Below are positions 34,601-47,345 of a DNA stretch of 64,000 bases, in pieces; position 1 is the first letter of the stretch, and every line of letters starts with the position of its first letter. Under the pieces are notes generated by a model. The model had not been told where the DNA came from. It did not search any database and worked only from the letters and a program-made list of their open reading frames with translations. Made by a program: the position numbers and the translations under genes. The stretch lies in assembly GCA_029204225.1 (NCBI GenBank), contig CM055096.1:45181967-45245966 (forward strand). The letters run 5' to 3'. Source of the DNA: Diphasiastrum complanatum. Its lineage: Eukaryota; Streptophyta; Lycopodiopsida; Lycopodiales; Lycopodiaceae.

Positions 34601-35918
34601 GCCATGAGATCTTTGCTATTGCTCATTGCTTTTTACAATCTTTTTTATTTATTTAGAGGACTCAAAACCTTGAAAAATGGGACATAATGGTATTGTTGCT
34701 ACATTGAAAATGGTAGGGTTGCTATTGAGAGTGTCAAGTGGCAAGCCCATAAGTAGTACTAGAATAAGAAAAAAAAAAGGGCTTATCATACACACACCAA
34801 TAAGAACTTGATATAATTGTATGTGAAGTAAAGTAAATGCAAAGAGAGCTCTCTTATTCTTCGTTTGTGTACACATACAAGATTACATATAATAATAAAC
34901 AATCCTATATAATAAGGAAAGTAACTTCAAGCATACTCATTAGAATACTATTATATTTGGCAATGACATCAATATCTTGAAACCACACATCACAATTGGA
35001 ACCTGGACTACTAGACAATGGTATGAAAATAACTAGCATAATTAGGATCAAGAGCACATCCCACCCATCCTTGGTCATTGAGCAATGCATTGTTACTTGC
35101 CATGCTACATCCAATAGTAAATATGTTAATAAATTTTATGATGGAATACCTCATAAGCATTCATGGATAAGTCTAGTGGGAATTCCTAAAATTACAAAAT
35201 TGCATTATATAAAAATGATTTTGTAGATGACTATGGGAGAAAATCATAATCAAACTCATGCCCATATTCTTCGAGGTTTGCCTCCATTCATCAAGTGAAG
35301 TAGTGGTTTCCATCATAACAAACAGATTGTGCCTATTATTAGTTGATCTTTTGATGTGAAAATCAGGTTCATAATAGACAATTTTTTTCTTTTAGTTTAT
35401 TGCAAGAATTAAAAAAATCAGCAAATCATACTAAATTATGGCACAAGATGCTTGCAGGTAAGGCTCCTAGCCCACTCAAATTGTGGCTAGCAGAAAATTC
35501 TTACAGCCTTAGAATTGGCCTTGGAAGTAGAAATTGTAAATGTTGGCATGGCTGAGCAAATTTCTGTTGTACCCCAAAAAAAATTATACTAATGAAAAAC
35601 CTTGTGATTTTTTGAAAGTATTGTCTTCTTTCAAAGATGACCTCACTTGCCAAGAAACAAATTTTCAAGCACATTTTGTACAAAGATCTCACAACAAACT
35701 CAAGCAAAAACTCACAAAATCTAAAATACCAAGAAGAGGTCTAAACCTCCACTTGTACTAGACAAACCTTTCACTTTTCAAATGAAATGTCAAAAAAAAT
35801 ATGGCCCCACAGGTACCCCATATTCTGCTAACCTTGCAAAAAGTGAGAATTGGGCCACCAACAAAATCATCTCTTTAGCATACTTTTCAAGGATGTTCAT
35901 GGCCTTCCAAAAGGTACA
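31664..35918. other. Long AT-rich stretch without recognised genes
   Basis: About 4.2 kb with only short frames (for example 32599-32796, 34429-34656, 34996-35226), none with a motif or supporting context. 31900-32240 is LTR-like in texture, but no termini were found. No tRNA cloverleaf was recognised by eye. Confidence 0.5.
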
Positions 35919-36455
<537 letters not shown>

Positions 36456-37431
36456 TGCAATATAATGGTGGTATAATAGTGATTACCTCGCCTAACAATT
36501 GGCACACCTACAATCTTATTTTGGTCCTTTATTGGCAATGGTAGCTCATCTTGGATATAAGATCTATCAAGACTCGTGCATCTATGGTTCTATAGTTCTG
36601 CTTCAGATTTCTTCTTGTTTTTTTTACAATTTGCAGATTGTTACTAATCTAATCTACACAAGAAACAGGGAACATAACTGATCTAATCTACACAAGAAAT
36701 AGGGAACATAACTGAATCTAATCCTACTGGAATCACAGATCAACAACACAACATCTAACTAAAGCAAATAGGAATCCTACAGAGTGCTTGTTACAACTGT
36801 CACTCAACACTTGTAATAAAAACTCCTCAGGGAGCCAGGAACATGGAAGCATCAAAACTGAGTGGAATGGTGGATCAGCCTCCAAGCCCTGCACATCTAC
36901 CTAATACTAATCCCAAACCAAACCTTCAGAGAAGAATCAACAACAATCACATTCGTACATCAGTACCCAAACTAAATGCATGAAGATGGAGCATGGAAGG
37001 AAATGTACGTAGTAGAATCTTCAATTCAAAGAGCAACAACATTTCAGTACATAACACATGCTTTGAAACTCATGGAGGAGGCCTCTATGTATACCCACAA
37101 GCTGGTAAATCCAATCCTATCATAATTTGGATTCCACCTCTTACAAATGAGTGAACCCCATTCTATAAAGATTTGGGTTCCACCTCTTACATGATAATAG
37201 GAGGCCTCTTTATTAAAAAAACATAACTCAAGTTGAGAGAGTCTAAATTACTAGCTCCCACATGGTTATCCATCTTATGGGAATTACCATGGGGCTCACA
37301 AATTGTACATTTTAGCCTAGCACTAATAATTCTCGTGCTCTCAGACTCGGCTCTCAACTTCATCTCTGCTAGAAGCCCTTTTGAGTGGAGAGGTTCTGCA
37401 TTGACACCTCGGGGTATGGCATTAGCTAACA
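36456..37431 (-). mobile_element. LTR of family E, minus strand
   Basis: The minus strand starts TGTTAGCTAATGCC at 37431 and ends near CCATTATATTGCA at 36456. It matches the plus-strand copy that starts TGTTAGCTGATGCC at 50877 and resumes at 55150 (ATAGTTTGGGTACT, GTTGAGAGAG, GGCCTCCTATTAT, CTCGTGCTCTCAGACTCGGC, read on matching strands), and 58765-59330. The purine-rich GGGGAGGATAA just before its start suggests a 3' LTR. Immediately upstream on the same strand is unknown protein copy B. Confidence 0.75.
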
Positions 37432-37589
37432 TTATCCTCCCCTATAGTGTTGCAGGTCCCACTGCATTGCTTCAGCTTCGACATGTGGTTCTTGGAAAGG
37501 CACAGATTGGCGTTTGCCTACATAAAATCAAGAATTATTGGCTTTGTGGTCATGTGTCTTGGAAAAAATTTCAATGTTGCAGCAACTTA
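37432..37589 (-). other. Spacer between unknown protein copy B and LTR
   Basis: About 160 bp from the double stop of copy B to the LTR start. It ends with GGGGAGGATAA on the minus strand, a plausible polypurine tract. No conserved frame was seen. Confidence 0.5.
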
Positions 37590-40467
37590 TCAGGATAGCC
37601 CTATGTAACCAAGAGTCTCTTGTTTGTCCTTCTCATCTTTTCTTCCATCAAGAGATTTCTCGTAGCTGACCTTCCTTTTGATGGCTTCAAATGTGATGAA
37701 TCTTGTCTTTGCGCCCAACGGAATAGGACCCAGGTACGGCTTTATTCCAAGTATGAATTTGTTATCATACCACTAGATCATTTGTACGTACTGACTGGAG
37801 GAAAATACGGCTCGTAAATAGAGTCTTGCCAATATTAGATGCACATCTTCTGTTTGCAAAGGTTGACTGCCATCCAGCATTATGGGCGGTAGCCCCTAAT
37901 TATCCCAGTAGCACTCCAATGTCACAAGAAAGGCTATGAATAAAGAATAGTTTGCACTTTCTTAAACTAGGTATCTACACTTCCCCTATAGGCGTATCCA
38001 AACTTTATTAGCACGGCTAGATACTTTTCATGGGATGAGCTTGAGTCAACTCCTAGAATTATAGGCCAATTGACCTATTGCTTGGCTGGTTTCATTCTTT
38101 CCCAAGGGTCTCATCTCTTGATTGGCACATAATAGGGGTCGACCCTTTTCCAGCTTGATGCCCTTAGGTACTCCTAAAGCTGCTCATCACTATTTAGCAT
38201 CATCACAATCCTCTAGGAGGGTTGTGGTCGTAAGGCGTTCACAAGGCTGTTAAGCTTTGGATATTCTTCAACAATTACTTTCTTTGCTCCCCTGGGTTTT
38301 CCTTTCTTGTAGGTCTTCTGGAATTCACCAGACTCTTTTCAATCATCATACCATATTTTTATGTTTTCTACGGACTTCTCCGATAGCTTCCTTGAGGGCC
38401 TTGCCAAATAGTCTTCCAAGGTTGTGGCACTCTTTGTATCAGGAATCCTTGGTGTTGACCCCTCAGACATTGATCCAGCGAAGATGTCGCTCTTACTCTT
38501 TGGAGGAGATGAAGAAAGTCCCATAGAAGGCTGCACAGTCTCATCAAGTGGATCTTGATCAGAAAAATTAAAGACAATTTTTGAGTGATGGGTTAGTTAT
38601 GAAGCTGTATTGAGTTGTTTGTGAAACGAACTATTCAAAAAAATGGTCATTAGATTTTAGAGAAGACATAGTGGGTATGGTGTTAGCAGTGGAGGTGGAG
38701 GTGGTTGAATAAGCAAATGAAAAAAAATGGTTCAAAAAAATAAGAAGACGAGTGGGGCAACTGAGTATATGTGGAGGAGTCCACGACAGGTTTGTGGAGA
38801 GAGCCAGCTGTGAAACCTTGATATGGCATGCCAAATCCAGCACCTCATTGGTTGATGGATCGACTTTGCTCAGGAGCTTCGGCATCATCGTTGTCGTCGT
38901 CCTTTTTATGCACTGATACACCTACGTCAAGTCTACAAGATGTATTCCTCTTAGATCTTGTCGACGCTTTCTTTGAGATTGACAGCTTCTTATTGTTTTC
39001 GTCTTCTAAAATTTGATGGTTTCTCTTTAGGACTTCATGTTTCTGGATTAAGGAGAGACATACTTCTCCATTTTTATTGCTACTCCTGAAGATGGAACTT
39101 GTACATTTATAACTTCCGGCCTAATTAGTTGCTTGACTGTTGTCATCACGTCAGTTAGTCTCTTATTTTTCTGAGTTAGGAAATCTAACCCATGCTCGAA
39201 CCGGTCTTGCACCTTTTGGAGAGACTGGAGCTAATTTGAAAATTGGTTCTGCTCTTCCAGTCTCTTGGCCCTTTCATTCTGTAATTTTTCCATAACTGTT
39301 TGCAACTTTGCGTCTCTTAACTACAAATCTTGCTTTGCCATTTTGAGCTCGTTTGTCTGTTGTGCTAGCTGGTCCACCAACCAATGAAGGTGGTACGAGG
39401 TCTCAACATGCCATATCAAGGACTCTTTGGCTCTCTCGGACAAGCTGTCATAGGCTGAAAGGGTGGGAAACTCAGTAGAAAGACGATGGTAAGTAGGAAA
39501 AGAAAACTAAGAAACCATGGAATGAGTCGATAGTGGAACAGTTAGTTGAGTATTTACAACAACAATAATGGAGGTGGTAGGAATGGTAGCAACAAGGGTA
39601 AGAGAGATGGTGACGGAGATGGTATCAACAACGGTGGTGATGGCAGTGGAGATCAGTTAATTGGCTTGTGCCACTGCCTCTGGAACTGTCTCCACCTCCT
39701 CTTCTACAAGACCACCTTCATTGAAGTATTCAAGAGTGTCTACATCGATGAAGCCGTCTTGCTTCGGAGTAGAGGGGTCTTCAATTTTCTCTTCTGCCCT
39801 TGGGCTTTCCTAGACTTCCATGATCGTTTGTGCTGCTTGATAGTCTGCCTTTGTTTCTTGATCATTAGCTGCACTTATCTCTTATGCTTTTTTGTCGTGA
39901 GTGGGATCAACTGCAATTGTGTCTTCTACTCGTGTAGTTGCAGGCAGCTCCCTTTCTCCCTCCCTTGAGACTGTGCTTGTGGTTAAATGGCCACCACAGA
40001 ATCTGCGGTCTGCTGGACACGAGGGGTGATATAATAGCTTGAAATGATCCCGATGGGGATTGGGATCTAGAGTGTCTAGTAGGTGATTACACGAGTGTCT
40101 GCTTGGTGTCCATGATCTGGAGCGGAGGTGAGGAAGCAACAGTTAAAGTACTTCGTTGTCTGGTGCATCTCATCTGGAGGCTGCCTTCCTCTTCATCCTC
40201 ATTGTTTTCACTGTTGGATGAGACGTCTTCATAACCAACCATCTTTGTCTTCTATTTCCTTGGAGTCAGCTTCCTTGTCGTGGCCTGTGGAGTATTTGAC
40301 TTTGTCTCTTAATCAAGAACTGGTTTGCTGGTAGTGGCCTTGATTTTCTGCTTCTTTATTGGTGGTGTGGTATCAGCAAGTTGAGAGGCTGGTGGTGATG
40401 ACCTCTCGTGTCGTTTTGTTGTTCGAAGCTCATGAACTGCAGCAGCTTGTTGGGAATGTGTAGTTGA
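37590..40467 (-). pseudogene. Large unrecognised protein, copy B (degenerate)
   Basis: Minus strand, cut at its N-terminal side by a copia LTR at 40468 and ending in two consecutive stops (TGA 37590-37592, then TAA). Blocks in order: Ser/Lys/Arg-rich (TTPPIKKQKIKATTSKP) with an acidic patch (SSNSENNEDEEEG); an acidic segment (VDTLEYFNEGGLVEEE); FPTLSAYDSLSERAKES and TSYHLHWLVDQ (about 39400); a coiled coil (LQNERAKRLEEQNQFSN, then LDFLTQKNKRLTDVM); PEVINVQVPSSGVAIKMEKY; HKKDDDNDDAEAP (about 38890); TTLEDYLARPSRK (about 38400); and a C-terminal domain (NWPII, FGYAYRGSV, ECYWD.GLPPI, ARLYLRAVF, YLGPIPLGAKTRF, FEA) ending KQETLGYIGLS. The same blocks occur in order at 11540-14870. No enzymatic motif or membrane segment. 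Perhaps an extra ORF of a gypsy-type element, since it ends about 160 bp before an LTR. Confidence 0.7.
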
Positions 40468-41300
40468 TGTTGATTTTCTAAGAAAAGGACAATGATTGTA
40501 CAAATCAATCTACAAGAGTTATTGATTGCTAAATTCAAAGATCTATCAAGTTCTATAGACTAGATCTTGATCTAGAAACAATGCACTATGTTGTTAGCAA
40601 GAGCAATGGATCTAATGATAAAAAACAATAAAGGGTGGCCTCACATGTGTGGAGGATAGTCTCTGTATGGACTGCAACCTGAGAGCAAAGTACAATTGCA
40701 TACAATATCATTACAATCATCAAAACACAATTCTAATGAGTGAATTACAAGCTTGCTAGATTGCCAATGTCTCATCAACTTTCTACTGATTTGGTTGGTC
40801 TCTTTATAGAGCAAGTACATCCACAAGCTGAGTAGTGTCCAGTACTTCACACGTGTGAAGAGTGCCTAGTCATCTAGATCCATCAATAGGAGCCAAATAT
40901 GCCCATTATCCACAGTTGACTTATCACACTAGCTAGAAACCAAAAGTCGTCTCCACAAAAATAGGTCTATTCCCTACAAAATAGGATCTAGTGGAATATC
41001 TATATCTTATCCTCTACAACACACATGTGAAGAGCAACTTGACATGTGGGAGCAGTTACTCATTCACATGGAAGTGCAAGCTAATTGCATGGAAATTGGT
41101 CAAAGTGTCTTTTTCTTAGATTCTAGTCACAAATCAAGTTCACACTTGTGTAGATTGAACCAAAATGAATCTAACTATTTACAAGTACATTTTGTACATC
41201 CTTTCACACATGGGAACAAACTCCATATGTGTGAGATCCTATCATGAAAATAGACTCATGATTAATCAATTTCATCAAGTTGGAAGTGACAATTTCAACA
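40468..41300 (-). repeat. Copia 3' LTR, minus strand
   Basis: The minus strand starts TGTTGAAATTGTCAC after GAGGAGAAG and ends TTAGAAAATCAACA. The end matches the LTR end at 49040-49058 (TTTAGAAAATCAACA), which is followed there by a primer site; this fixes the boundary. It contains CACACGTGTG at 40848-40857 plus CACATGTG-type variants near 40650, 41027, 41213 and 41230. It interrupts unknown protein copy B. Confidence 0.88.
40848..40857. promoter_or_regulatory. Palindromic G-box CACACGTGTG in LTR
   Basis: Perfect palindrome, context CTTCACACGTGTGAAG, which makes a longer 16-base dyad. Confidence 0.5.
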
Positions 41301-42000
41301 CTTCTCCTCACTTCTAACTTGGTAAGTCTACAATTCCAAGAGCACATCTTAACTTGAAAAATGGATCTTTAGGCAATGGCTTAGTTAAGATATCAGCTAT
41401 GCACTCGGATGATGGCAATGAAGAAGTTGTACCTCCTTGGATTGCACCTTCTCCCTCAAAAAGTGATGAGCTATCTCAATATGCTTTGTTCTAGCATGGA
41501 AGATAGGATTTGTAGCGATTTGTTGACATGCTTGATTGTCACAATAAATGTAACGGATCTCCTTGGCCTTTAGCACTTGTAGTTCCACCAGAAGTCTTCT
41601 TAGCCATAGGAGTTCTTTTGTTGTTGAAGTCAATGCCTTGTACTCGGGTTCACAAAAGGAAAGTGAGATTGTATCTTGCTTTTTGGAAAGCCAAGATATC
41701 ACTCTTCCAATGCACTTATGGATCTCCTATCCATCTTGTCTCCTATAAAATCTGAATTCGAGTATGCCTTCAAGTGCAAGCTAGATCCTTGATAGAGAAT
41801 GCCAAAAAATCTAGTAGAAGAAATATATCTAAGTACTCTCTTGGCACTTTTCCAATGATGCATCAAAGGACCTTGCATATGTTGACTCAACTTCCTTACA
41901 CTATAACTCAAATATGGTCTAGTGATTGTCAAATAGATTAAGGCTCTTTCTAAAGAGTGTGATGTCCTCAAAGCATGCTTCATCACCATCACTAGAAACT
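41301..42000 (-). pseudogene. Copia RNase H
   Basis: The minus-strand frame 41992-41699 has RALIYLTITRPYLSYSVRKL, LRYISSTRFFGILYQGSS and AYSNSDFIGDKMDRRSISA (Asp). Frame 41702-41397 has ISWLSKKQDTISLSFCEPEY (Glu), IYCDNQACQQIATNP and ARTKHIEIAHHFLREKV. A short frameshifted tail reads ECIADILTKPLPKDPFFKLR and stops at 41314-41316, just before the purine tract and LTR. An internal break lies at 41700. Confidence 0.92.
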
Positions 42001-42640
42001 TTAAAAACTTGCTCCATAGGGGTGGGTGTCAATCCCTTTACAATCTTTCATGCCAAATTTTTCAAGAATGGAAGTAGCATACTTTGATTGACTTATGAAA
42101 GTGAAATCACTTCCTCTAGAAACGTCTATTCCAAGTATGAACTTAAGAAGTCCTAGATCTACCGTCTTGAATTCACTAGACAATGCAACTTTAACTTTTC
42201 TTATGCCTTCATCATCATTTCCTGTCAATATCATATCATCAACATAAAGAACTAAAATGATGATCTTACCATCACTTGATTCATAAGAACTAATCACAAA
42301 GCCAAGGGAGTAGAGAAAATCATGCAACCTAGAGTACCAAGCTCTAGGTGCTTGCTTCAAGCCATATAGGCTCTTTTTCAAATGGCAAATCTTGTCCTCC
42401 TCACCATCCTTGATGAAGCCCTCAGGTTGCAACATGTATATTTACTCCTCCAATTAGCCATTTAAAAATGCATTGGTCACATCCATTTGATAGAAACTCC
42501 ACTTGAACAAAGTAGCAATACAAATGATCAATCTAATAGCTACACGCTTTGCTATAGGTGCAAATTTTTTTCATAATCTATGTCTTTAGTTCAAAGAAAC
42601 CCCTTAGCAACAAGTCTAGCTCTGTAATTACTTATAGATC
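42001..42640 (-). pseudogene. Copia reverse transcriptase (C-terminal part)
   Basis: Minus strand: ARLVAKGF-like start near 42600, YQMDVTNAFLNG (first Asp, broken by a stop), MLQPEGFIKDGEEDKICHLK, KSLYGLKQAPRAWYSRLHDF, IIILVLYVDDMILTGNDDEG (YVDD box) and ILGIDVSRGSDFTFISQSKY. The element is cut at 42640 by the gypsy LTR that starts at 42641; gag, protease and integrase are absent beyond it. Confidence 0.92.
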
Positions 42641-43372
42641 TATTGGAGGGTTTTCAGATCCCAAGGCAACCCTAACCCTAGTTAATAAGTGAGAGGGATT
42701 TGGCACCCTACGTGTGTAAGTCCAACCTGATGATCGGATAGAGATTTGATTAATTAGAAAGTTAATAAAAGGACCTTAGGCCTTTTTGCGGGACTTTTAA
42801 TGTCGCAGGGCCTAAATGTCAAGTTAGTGAATAAAGTTGGGTTTCCCTCCAAATTATATGGTTCCCACTCTTTTTTAAACTTGAATAGTTAGGGAGGCAG
42901 AAATGGTCCAATAGGATTCAGAGGCCAGGGTCCTCCTCTCTACTATAAAAAGGAACCAACTCGAGTTTGCTACACGTGTACATATCTTCATTTCAGTAAA
43001 GCAGATTGGTTCTCTTGTGAAATGGATTTATGAATGACCTTGCTCACTTTTCCTCCATCTCTCATGCTTTTATTGTGTTTTGCTAATTGTTGGATCTGAT
43101 TTTATTGGGATTGCATGTTTTTATACTTTTTATGAGGAATAGAGAAAGAGTAAGCTATCTTCATTATGGATTTAGTGTTAATGGATGTAGTGTTAATGCT
43201 TAGGGTTAGTGGATGGTAGAGTTAGATGTGAATCTTCCATTCATGCTGAAATCTGAACTATGTTATCGCTCTCATGGGAACGAATCTATGCGTGACAACT
43301 AACTCGATCTCCTCAATGCTAGATTGATTAGATCTTGGGTTGAGGATAGGCAAGGAAAGAAACCCACTACAA
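42641..43372 (+). mobile_element. Ty3-gypsy 5' LTR (family G2, copy b)
   Basis: It starts TATTGGAGGG (TG to TA) at the exact point where the copia RT stops, and ends AACCCACTACA next to a tRNA-Asp-type primer site. Collinear with 7519-8160. It holds a TATA-like CTATAAAAAGG at about 42952. It appears to have inserted into, or recombined with, the copia relic. Confidence 0.85.
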
Positions 43373-43375
43373 TTT

Positions 43376-43393
43376 TGGCGTCGTTGCCAAGGA
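43376..43393 (+). other. Primer-binding site, tRNA-Asp type
   Basis: TGGCGTCGTTGCCAAGGA differs from the complement of tRNA-Asp (TGGCGCCGTTGCCGGGGA) at three positions, all C/T or G/A transitions. Confidence 0.85.
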
Positions 43394-44575
43394 TCTACGC
43401 CAATTTTTCAGTTTGCAGCATGTTTGTTGGATGGTTAGCTTGCATTAGGCATTCTGTCGTGGCATGAATAATGTTAAATCTGCATTTAGGATTAGTTTGG
43501 AATGATTTTGCTTGATTTGAGTGGATTTGCTTGTTTGAGATCTAATTTAATTGTGGAACAAAAAAAGCTACTCAGATCACCTATCTTAAGATCCACTTGG
43601 ATCTGAGATATCACAAAAAACAACAAAAAATCGGTCAAATCTGTCAGATTTTGGTCAAAAGGAGACTCAAAGCTGATACTTTTTGCTCTCTTTCAGGAAT
43701 GTTCTTCGAGTTGCAAAAGCCTTCGGTTTTGATCACAGAACCTTCAGTTTGAAGGACGAACAATCCTTCCCAGCAGATTTTCAAAAAATCATCAAAAAGC
43801 ACCAAAAAATCACCAAAACCCTAAAAATACAAAAAAAGAACCTTTGTCCGATTCACTGTGCGTAGGTGTGATTCATATCTATCTATTGCCAGGTCGGTGA
43901 AAAATTATATTAGAAATAGAAGGTTTCTCATATTGTCATATTTTTGTCAAAAAAGTCTATTTTTTGCAAAAATACTCGTATTACTCTTCATTCCTCGCCA
44001 GAACCTTCGTCGAGTTTCTAGATTATTCTATGTATAGTAATTTACTATTTTTGAGTTTGATGAACATTCATCCTATCCAGATCATAGAAAATCTCTATTT
44101 TTACCCACGACAAACTACAGAAACTATGTTTTTGTGTGCCAGAAACCTTTGCCAAGTTCTACCCTAGTTTTATCTGTGTCAGATTCTAAGTATGAGAGTT
44201 CGACGAAGGTTATTTTTATAGAATTTGTTAGAAAAACTTGATTAGAGAGTTTTTTATTTTTTTTCCGAAAATAACATTGTTGAACCGTCGCCGAGTGAAT
44301 CTTCGCCAAGGAAACTTTCGTCAGTTATATTTTTAGGTTTTGATTTGACAGATCAAGTCCTTGTCAAATTTTGGATCAAATCTAATACAGTCTGATTTTG
44401 ATTTTGAGAATTTTTTATTTTTGAGAAGTATCGATTGGTTGATTTTTAAAATTCTTTTTACGATATAGGAATCTGAGTCTTGTCAAGTGGAAGAGATCCA
44501 ATAGATCTGATCTGAGATAGTTTTGATTGAAAATCTAGATCTAATCTCATTGTCTGTTTGATTTAATCTGTAAAG
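43394..44575 (+). other. Gypsy untranslated leader (family G2, copy b)
   Basis: About 1.2 kb noncoding between primer site and gag ATG. It has several partly complementary words: GAACCTTCGTCGAG (about 43999) with TTCGACGAAGG (about 44199), plus TCGCCGAG and CTTCGCCAAGG near 44285-44310. This resembles, more weakly, the inverted motif array in the 60-kb leader. Confidence 0.65.
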
Positions 44576-45790
44576 ATGGTTGCCCCTAGAGGTGCTCCTC
44601 AGGAAGAAGAGCACCATATTTGGATCTACCCAAATACAATGGATTAACAGATCCAGTTAGATTTATTCAGATCTATTCTGAATCTTGTGAAGTCTATGAC
44701 GAAGTTTTTCCCCAAGATAAACTTAAGCTTTTTCCTATGGCCTTAACAGACGCAGCACAAAATTGGTACTATAATCAAAATGAAACGTGGGAAATGGTTC
44801 GAGATTACATTGAGCAGGTAAAAGGCCTCATATCTGAGTGCAAACCTGAGGTGATTAACGAAAATGCCATGATTATGTGATTTTTGTCAAGATTACCTAA
44901 AAGGATTAGATGTGAGCTCAAACGCCATAATGAGTACGCAATCTTGCAAAATGCTATGGATGATTCAATTTGGGAGGAGGATGAAAATTCAGATGATGAG
45001 TCGAATGTCAGTATATTGTGTTATATAGTAGGCCAGACCACTACGACATCCACCACTATTGCATCAACGAATGTCCACGCCAATGCAGAAATGATGCTCA
45101 ATGAGTTCAAGAAACTCGGGAAGAACCAGCAGAAACAGATGGAAAAGTTGTAGTCGCAATTTGATGAGAAGATCAAAGCATTGGAAGATTTCCATGGACA
45201 AGTGAACAAGGAACCTGAGAAGTTTGTAAAGACTTTTCCTATCAGGAAAAATGTCTGGTGTTTTATTTGTACAGAAAATCACACAGTGTATGAGTGCCTC
45301 AATTGAAAAAACGAATGGAAATCAATATATGCCATTTGTGTAATTCACCTGATCATGAGACTGTTTTTTGCAACTTCAATCCTTGGATAATTCAGCAACA
45401 GTATGTCCAGATGGAATATCGAGAACCACATTATGGAGGAAATCTGACAGCTAGACCTCATCAATCTGCTCTTGGATACCCGGATCGGTTAGCCTTACCT
45501 GCTCCACCAAAGCACGCCACTCCTCCTGCCAATTTGATGGAACCAGAACCTTACAGAAGTGCCGAGCGATGGAACTATGGTAATGATCAAGAAGGTGGAT
45601 CTTCATAACAATATGCTATTTATGCTGTCGCACAACAACAACATCTAGAAACTGGACCAGAGCACCACTTGGATGCTTTGCATGTGGAGAAAATCACAGA
45701 GTTGCAGAATGTCCAAAGAAAGAAAAATTCTCCAGCAAAGGGTAACCAATCCTGTTATAATTTCAAGTTCAGATGCTAAGTTCAACTACT
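44576..45790 (+). pseudogene. Ty3-gypsy gag (family G2)
   Basis: ATG at 44576 (MVAPRGAPQEEEH). After an early frameshift: LDLPKYNGLTDPVRFIQIY, LFPMALTDAAQNWYYNQNE and WEMVRDYIEQVKGLI, the capsid-type retrotransposon gag domain, then LPKRIRCELKRHNEYAILQ and an acidic stretch. In-frame stops are TGA 44878-44880 (expected Trp) and TAG 45151-45153 (expected Gln). The nucleocapsid has CFICTENHTVYEC (CX2CX3HX4C), a frameshift, CHLCNSPDHETVFC (CX2CX4HX4C), a Pro-rich spacer and, in the third frame, CFACGENHRVAEC (45674-45712). The fourth knuckle is lost. Homologous along its length to 61363-62880. Confidence 0.88.
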
Positions 45791-46590
45791 TGAAGTTATT
45801 GAAGACTTGGCCATCTTCAAGAACCTCCAATAATTAGCATTTAGAACAAGTCTGTAGATTTACATTACTTTTTCAACAGTCTGCAGAAATACACTAAGTG
45901 TCGCGATAGTCTGCAGAAATGAACTATGTTTTCAACAGCTTCGGCTTTTTTGCATTTTTCCCAAAATGCAACACTTGCATAGTTCAAAAGTTTAACTGTT
46001 TTTAACACCTTTGGCTTTTTTGCAAAATCTCGAAGAGAGAGTAAATGCTGAAGGTCATCTATTTTCATAACTTAAACTATTTCAAGGGCATCTTCGGCTT
46101 TTTCGCAAAATCCCAAAGAGAGAGAAAAATGTCGAAGGTCGTCTATTTTGAACAAGGAACGTTCCCAGTCACTTCCCGAAATTTGTGAAGTGAGAGAAAA
46201 CCACTTCACGTAAAATGCGAAGTGAGAGAATTTGTGACGTCCTCGTCCGCATCAACGATGCTAAATTATTGACCGTATACACTATGTACAATTGTCACAA
46301 AAGCCATATACTTCCAAGTACAACGACTTTCCTAATTAGGTGACAAGCATTGCATGTAATTAATACATGGATGAAATCTATAAGTAGATCGTCTGAGCAC
46401 AGATTAATGGTTGCTCCATCCATGAGACACATTGTTTGAGCATCCCAATTACGCCGTCATTTTTGGTTGTAATTGCTATTTTGTATTGTGATTCAGTGTA
46501 ATATAGTAGCAGCTTGTTTTTATTTGTGTACAACGTAGATGAATGCTTGTTGTGATTGATTGACCTTTTTCAGACCTATCCACTTATCTG
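45791..46590. repeat. Noncoding, LTR-like, with an imperfect 80-bp tandem repeat
   Basis: About 46004-46084 and 46085-46150 repeat CTTCGGCTTTTT(C/T)GCAAAATC, GAGAGAG, GTCGAAGGTCGTCTATTTT; a weaker first unit begins near 45940. GAAGTGAGAGAA follows twice (46180-46232). The later part (46360-46560) has promoter/leader-like texture (AAATCTATAAGTAGATCG). No partner LTR in the window. Confidence 0.5.
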
Positions 46591-47247
46591 AGGCGGAACC
46601 AGAAGAATGTTGAAGTGCATTAGCATAGCTAAGGGAAGGATGAACAAAAGAGAGAAAAGGAAGAATCTCTTTGAAGAAAATCAGAAGGTTTTTAGGTGTA
46701 CTGACAAAGCCGCATCCACCTTACTGAGACTATGAGGAAGCCGAGGAGACCTGTGAGACAGAAGGAGAGGGAAAAAAAACCATTTTTTCACTCTTATTAG
46801 ATGAAAAAGCCATAAGAACAGGGATATCCACACAGGGGGAAGTGCTAAAAAAACACAAAAACCAGGTCAAGAAAGGTTGTGTTAAAAAACACAGACCAAA
46901 ATCAAGATAACTAGAAATAGTAGGAGGCAAGACAACTCGAAAAAGAATAGAGGAAGGGAAAAAAATCCCAGCAGCCTAAAAGTATTAAGAAACACTTAAC
47001 TAAGCCAAGCTAGATGCAAAGATCAAGGTAAAAGAAGATCGTTGAAACTCCATCCCGACATTGCTTCCAAGAACGTAGATACTACACAAGGTACACAAGC
47101 ATCAGAGTAAATCTCAAATAGCTCCAGAAAAAATGCTCCTCAATTTCAAAACATCGTGGCAGCATTGTCCTCTGCCTCTGCTCGGCTATATTGTGGATTT
47201 TGGAGCTAACAAGACAACTTAGGCGAAATAAATTCTTCTCAAAGGAT
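46591..47247. other. No gene recognised
   Basis: Short minus-strand frames (46730-46930, 47082-47306) show no motif; the second overlaps an LTR fragment. A-rich purine stretches are common. Confidence 0.45.
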
Positions 47248-47345
47248 TGTTGGGTCGTCGATATAGCGTAAGCAGCCCTTTGCCTCTCAAGAAGGGTTAG
47301 ATCCACTAGGATAGGTCTTTAACTATAATTATTTGACTACTTTAG
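47248..47345 (+). mobile_element. 5' end of a family G1 gypsy LTR
   Basis: It starts TGTTGGGTCGTCGATATAGC and parallels 59669-59765: AAGCAGCCCTTTGCCTCTC against GAGTAGCCCTTCCGCCTAT, then AGGGTTA, then GATAGGT..TAACTATA. It fades out next to minus-strand gypsy RT sequence. Confidence 0.6.

Noticed and set aside
39546-39968. 140-codon plus-strand frame with Gly/Asn/Asp repeats
   Set aside because: Antisense to the Thr/Val- and acidic-rich part of unknown protein copy B, and not conserved in copy A.
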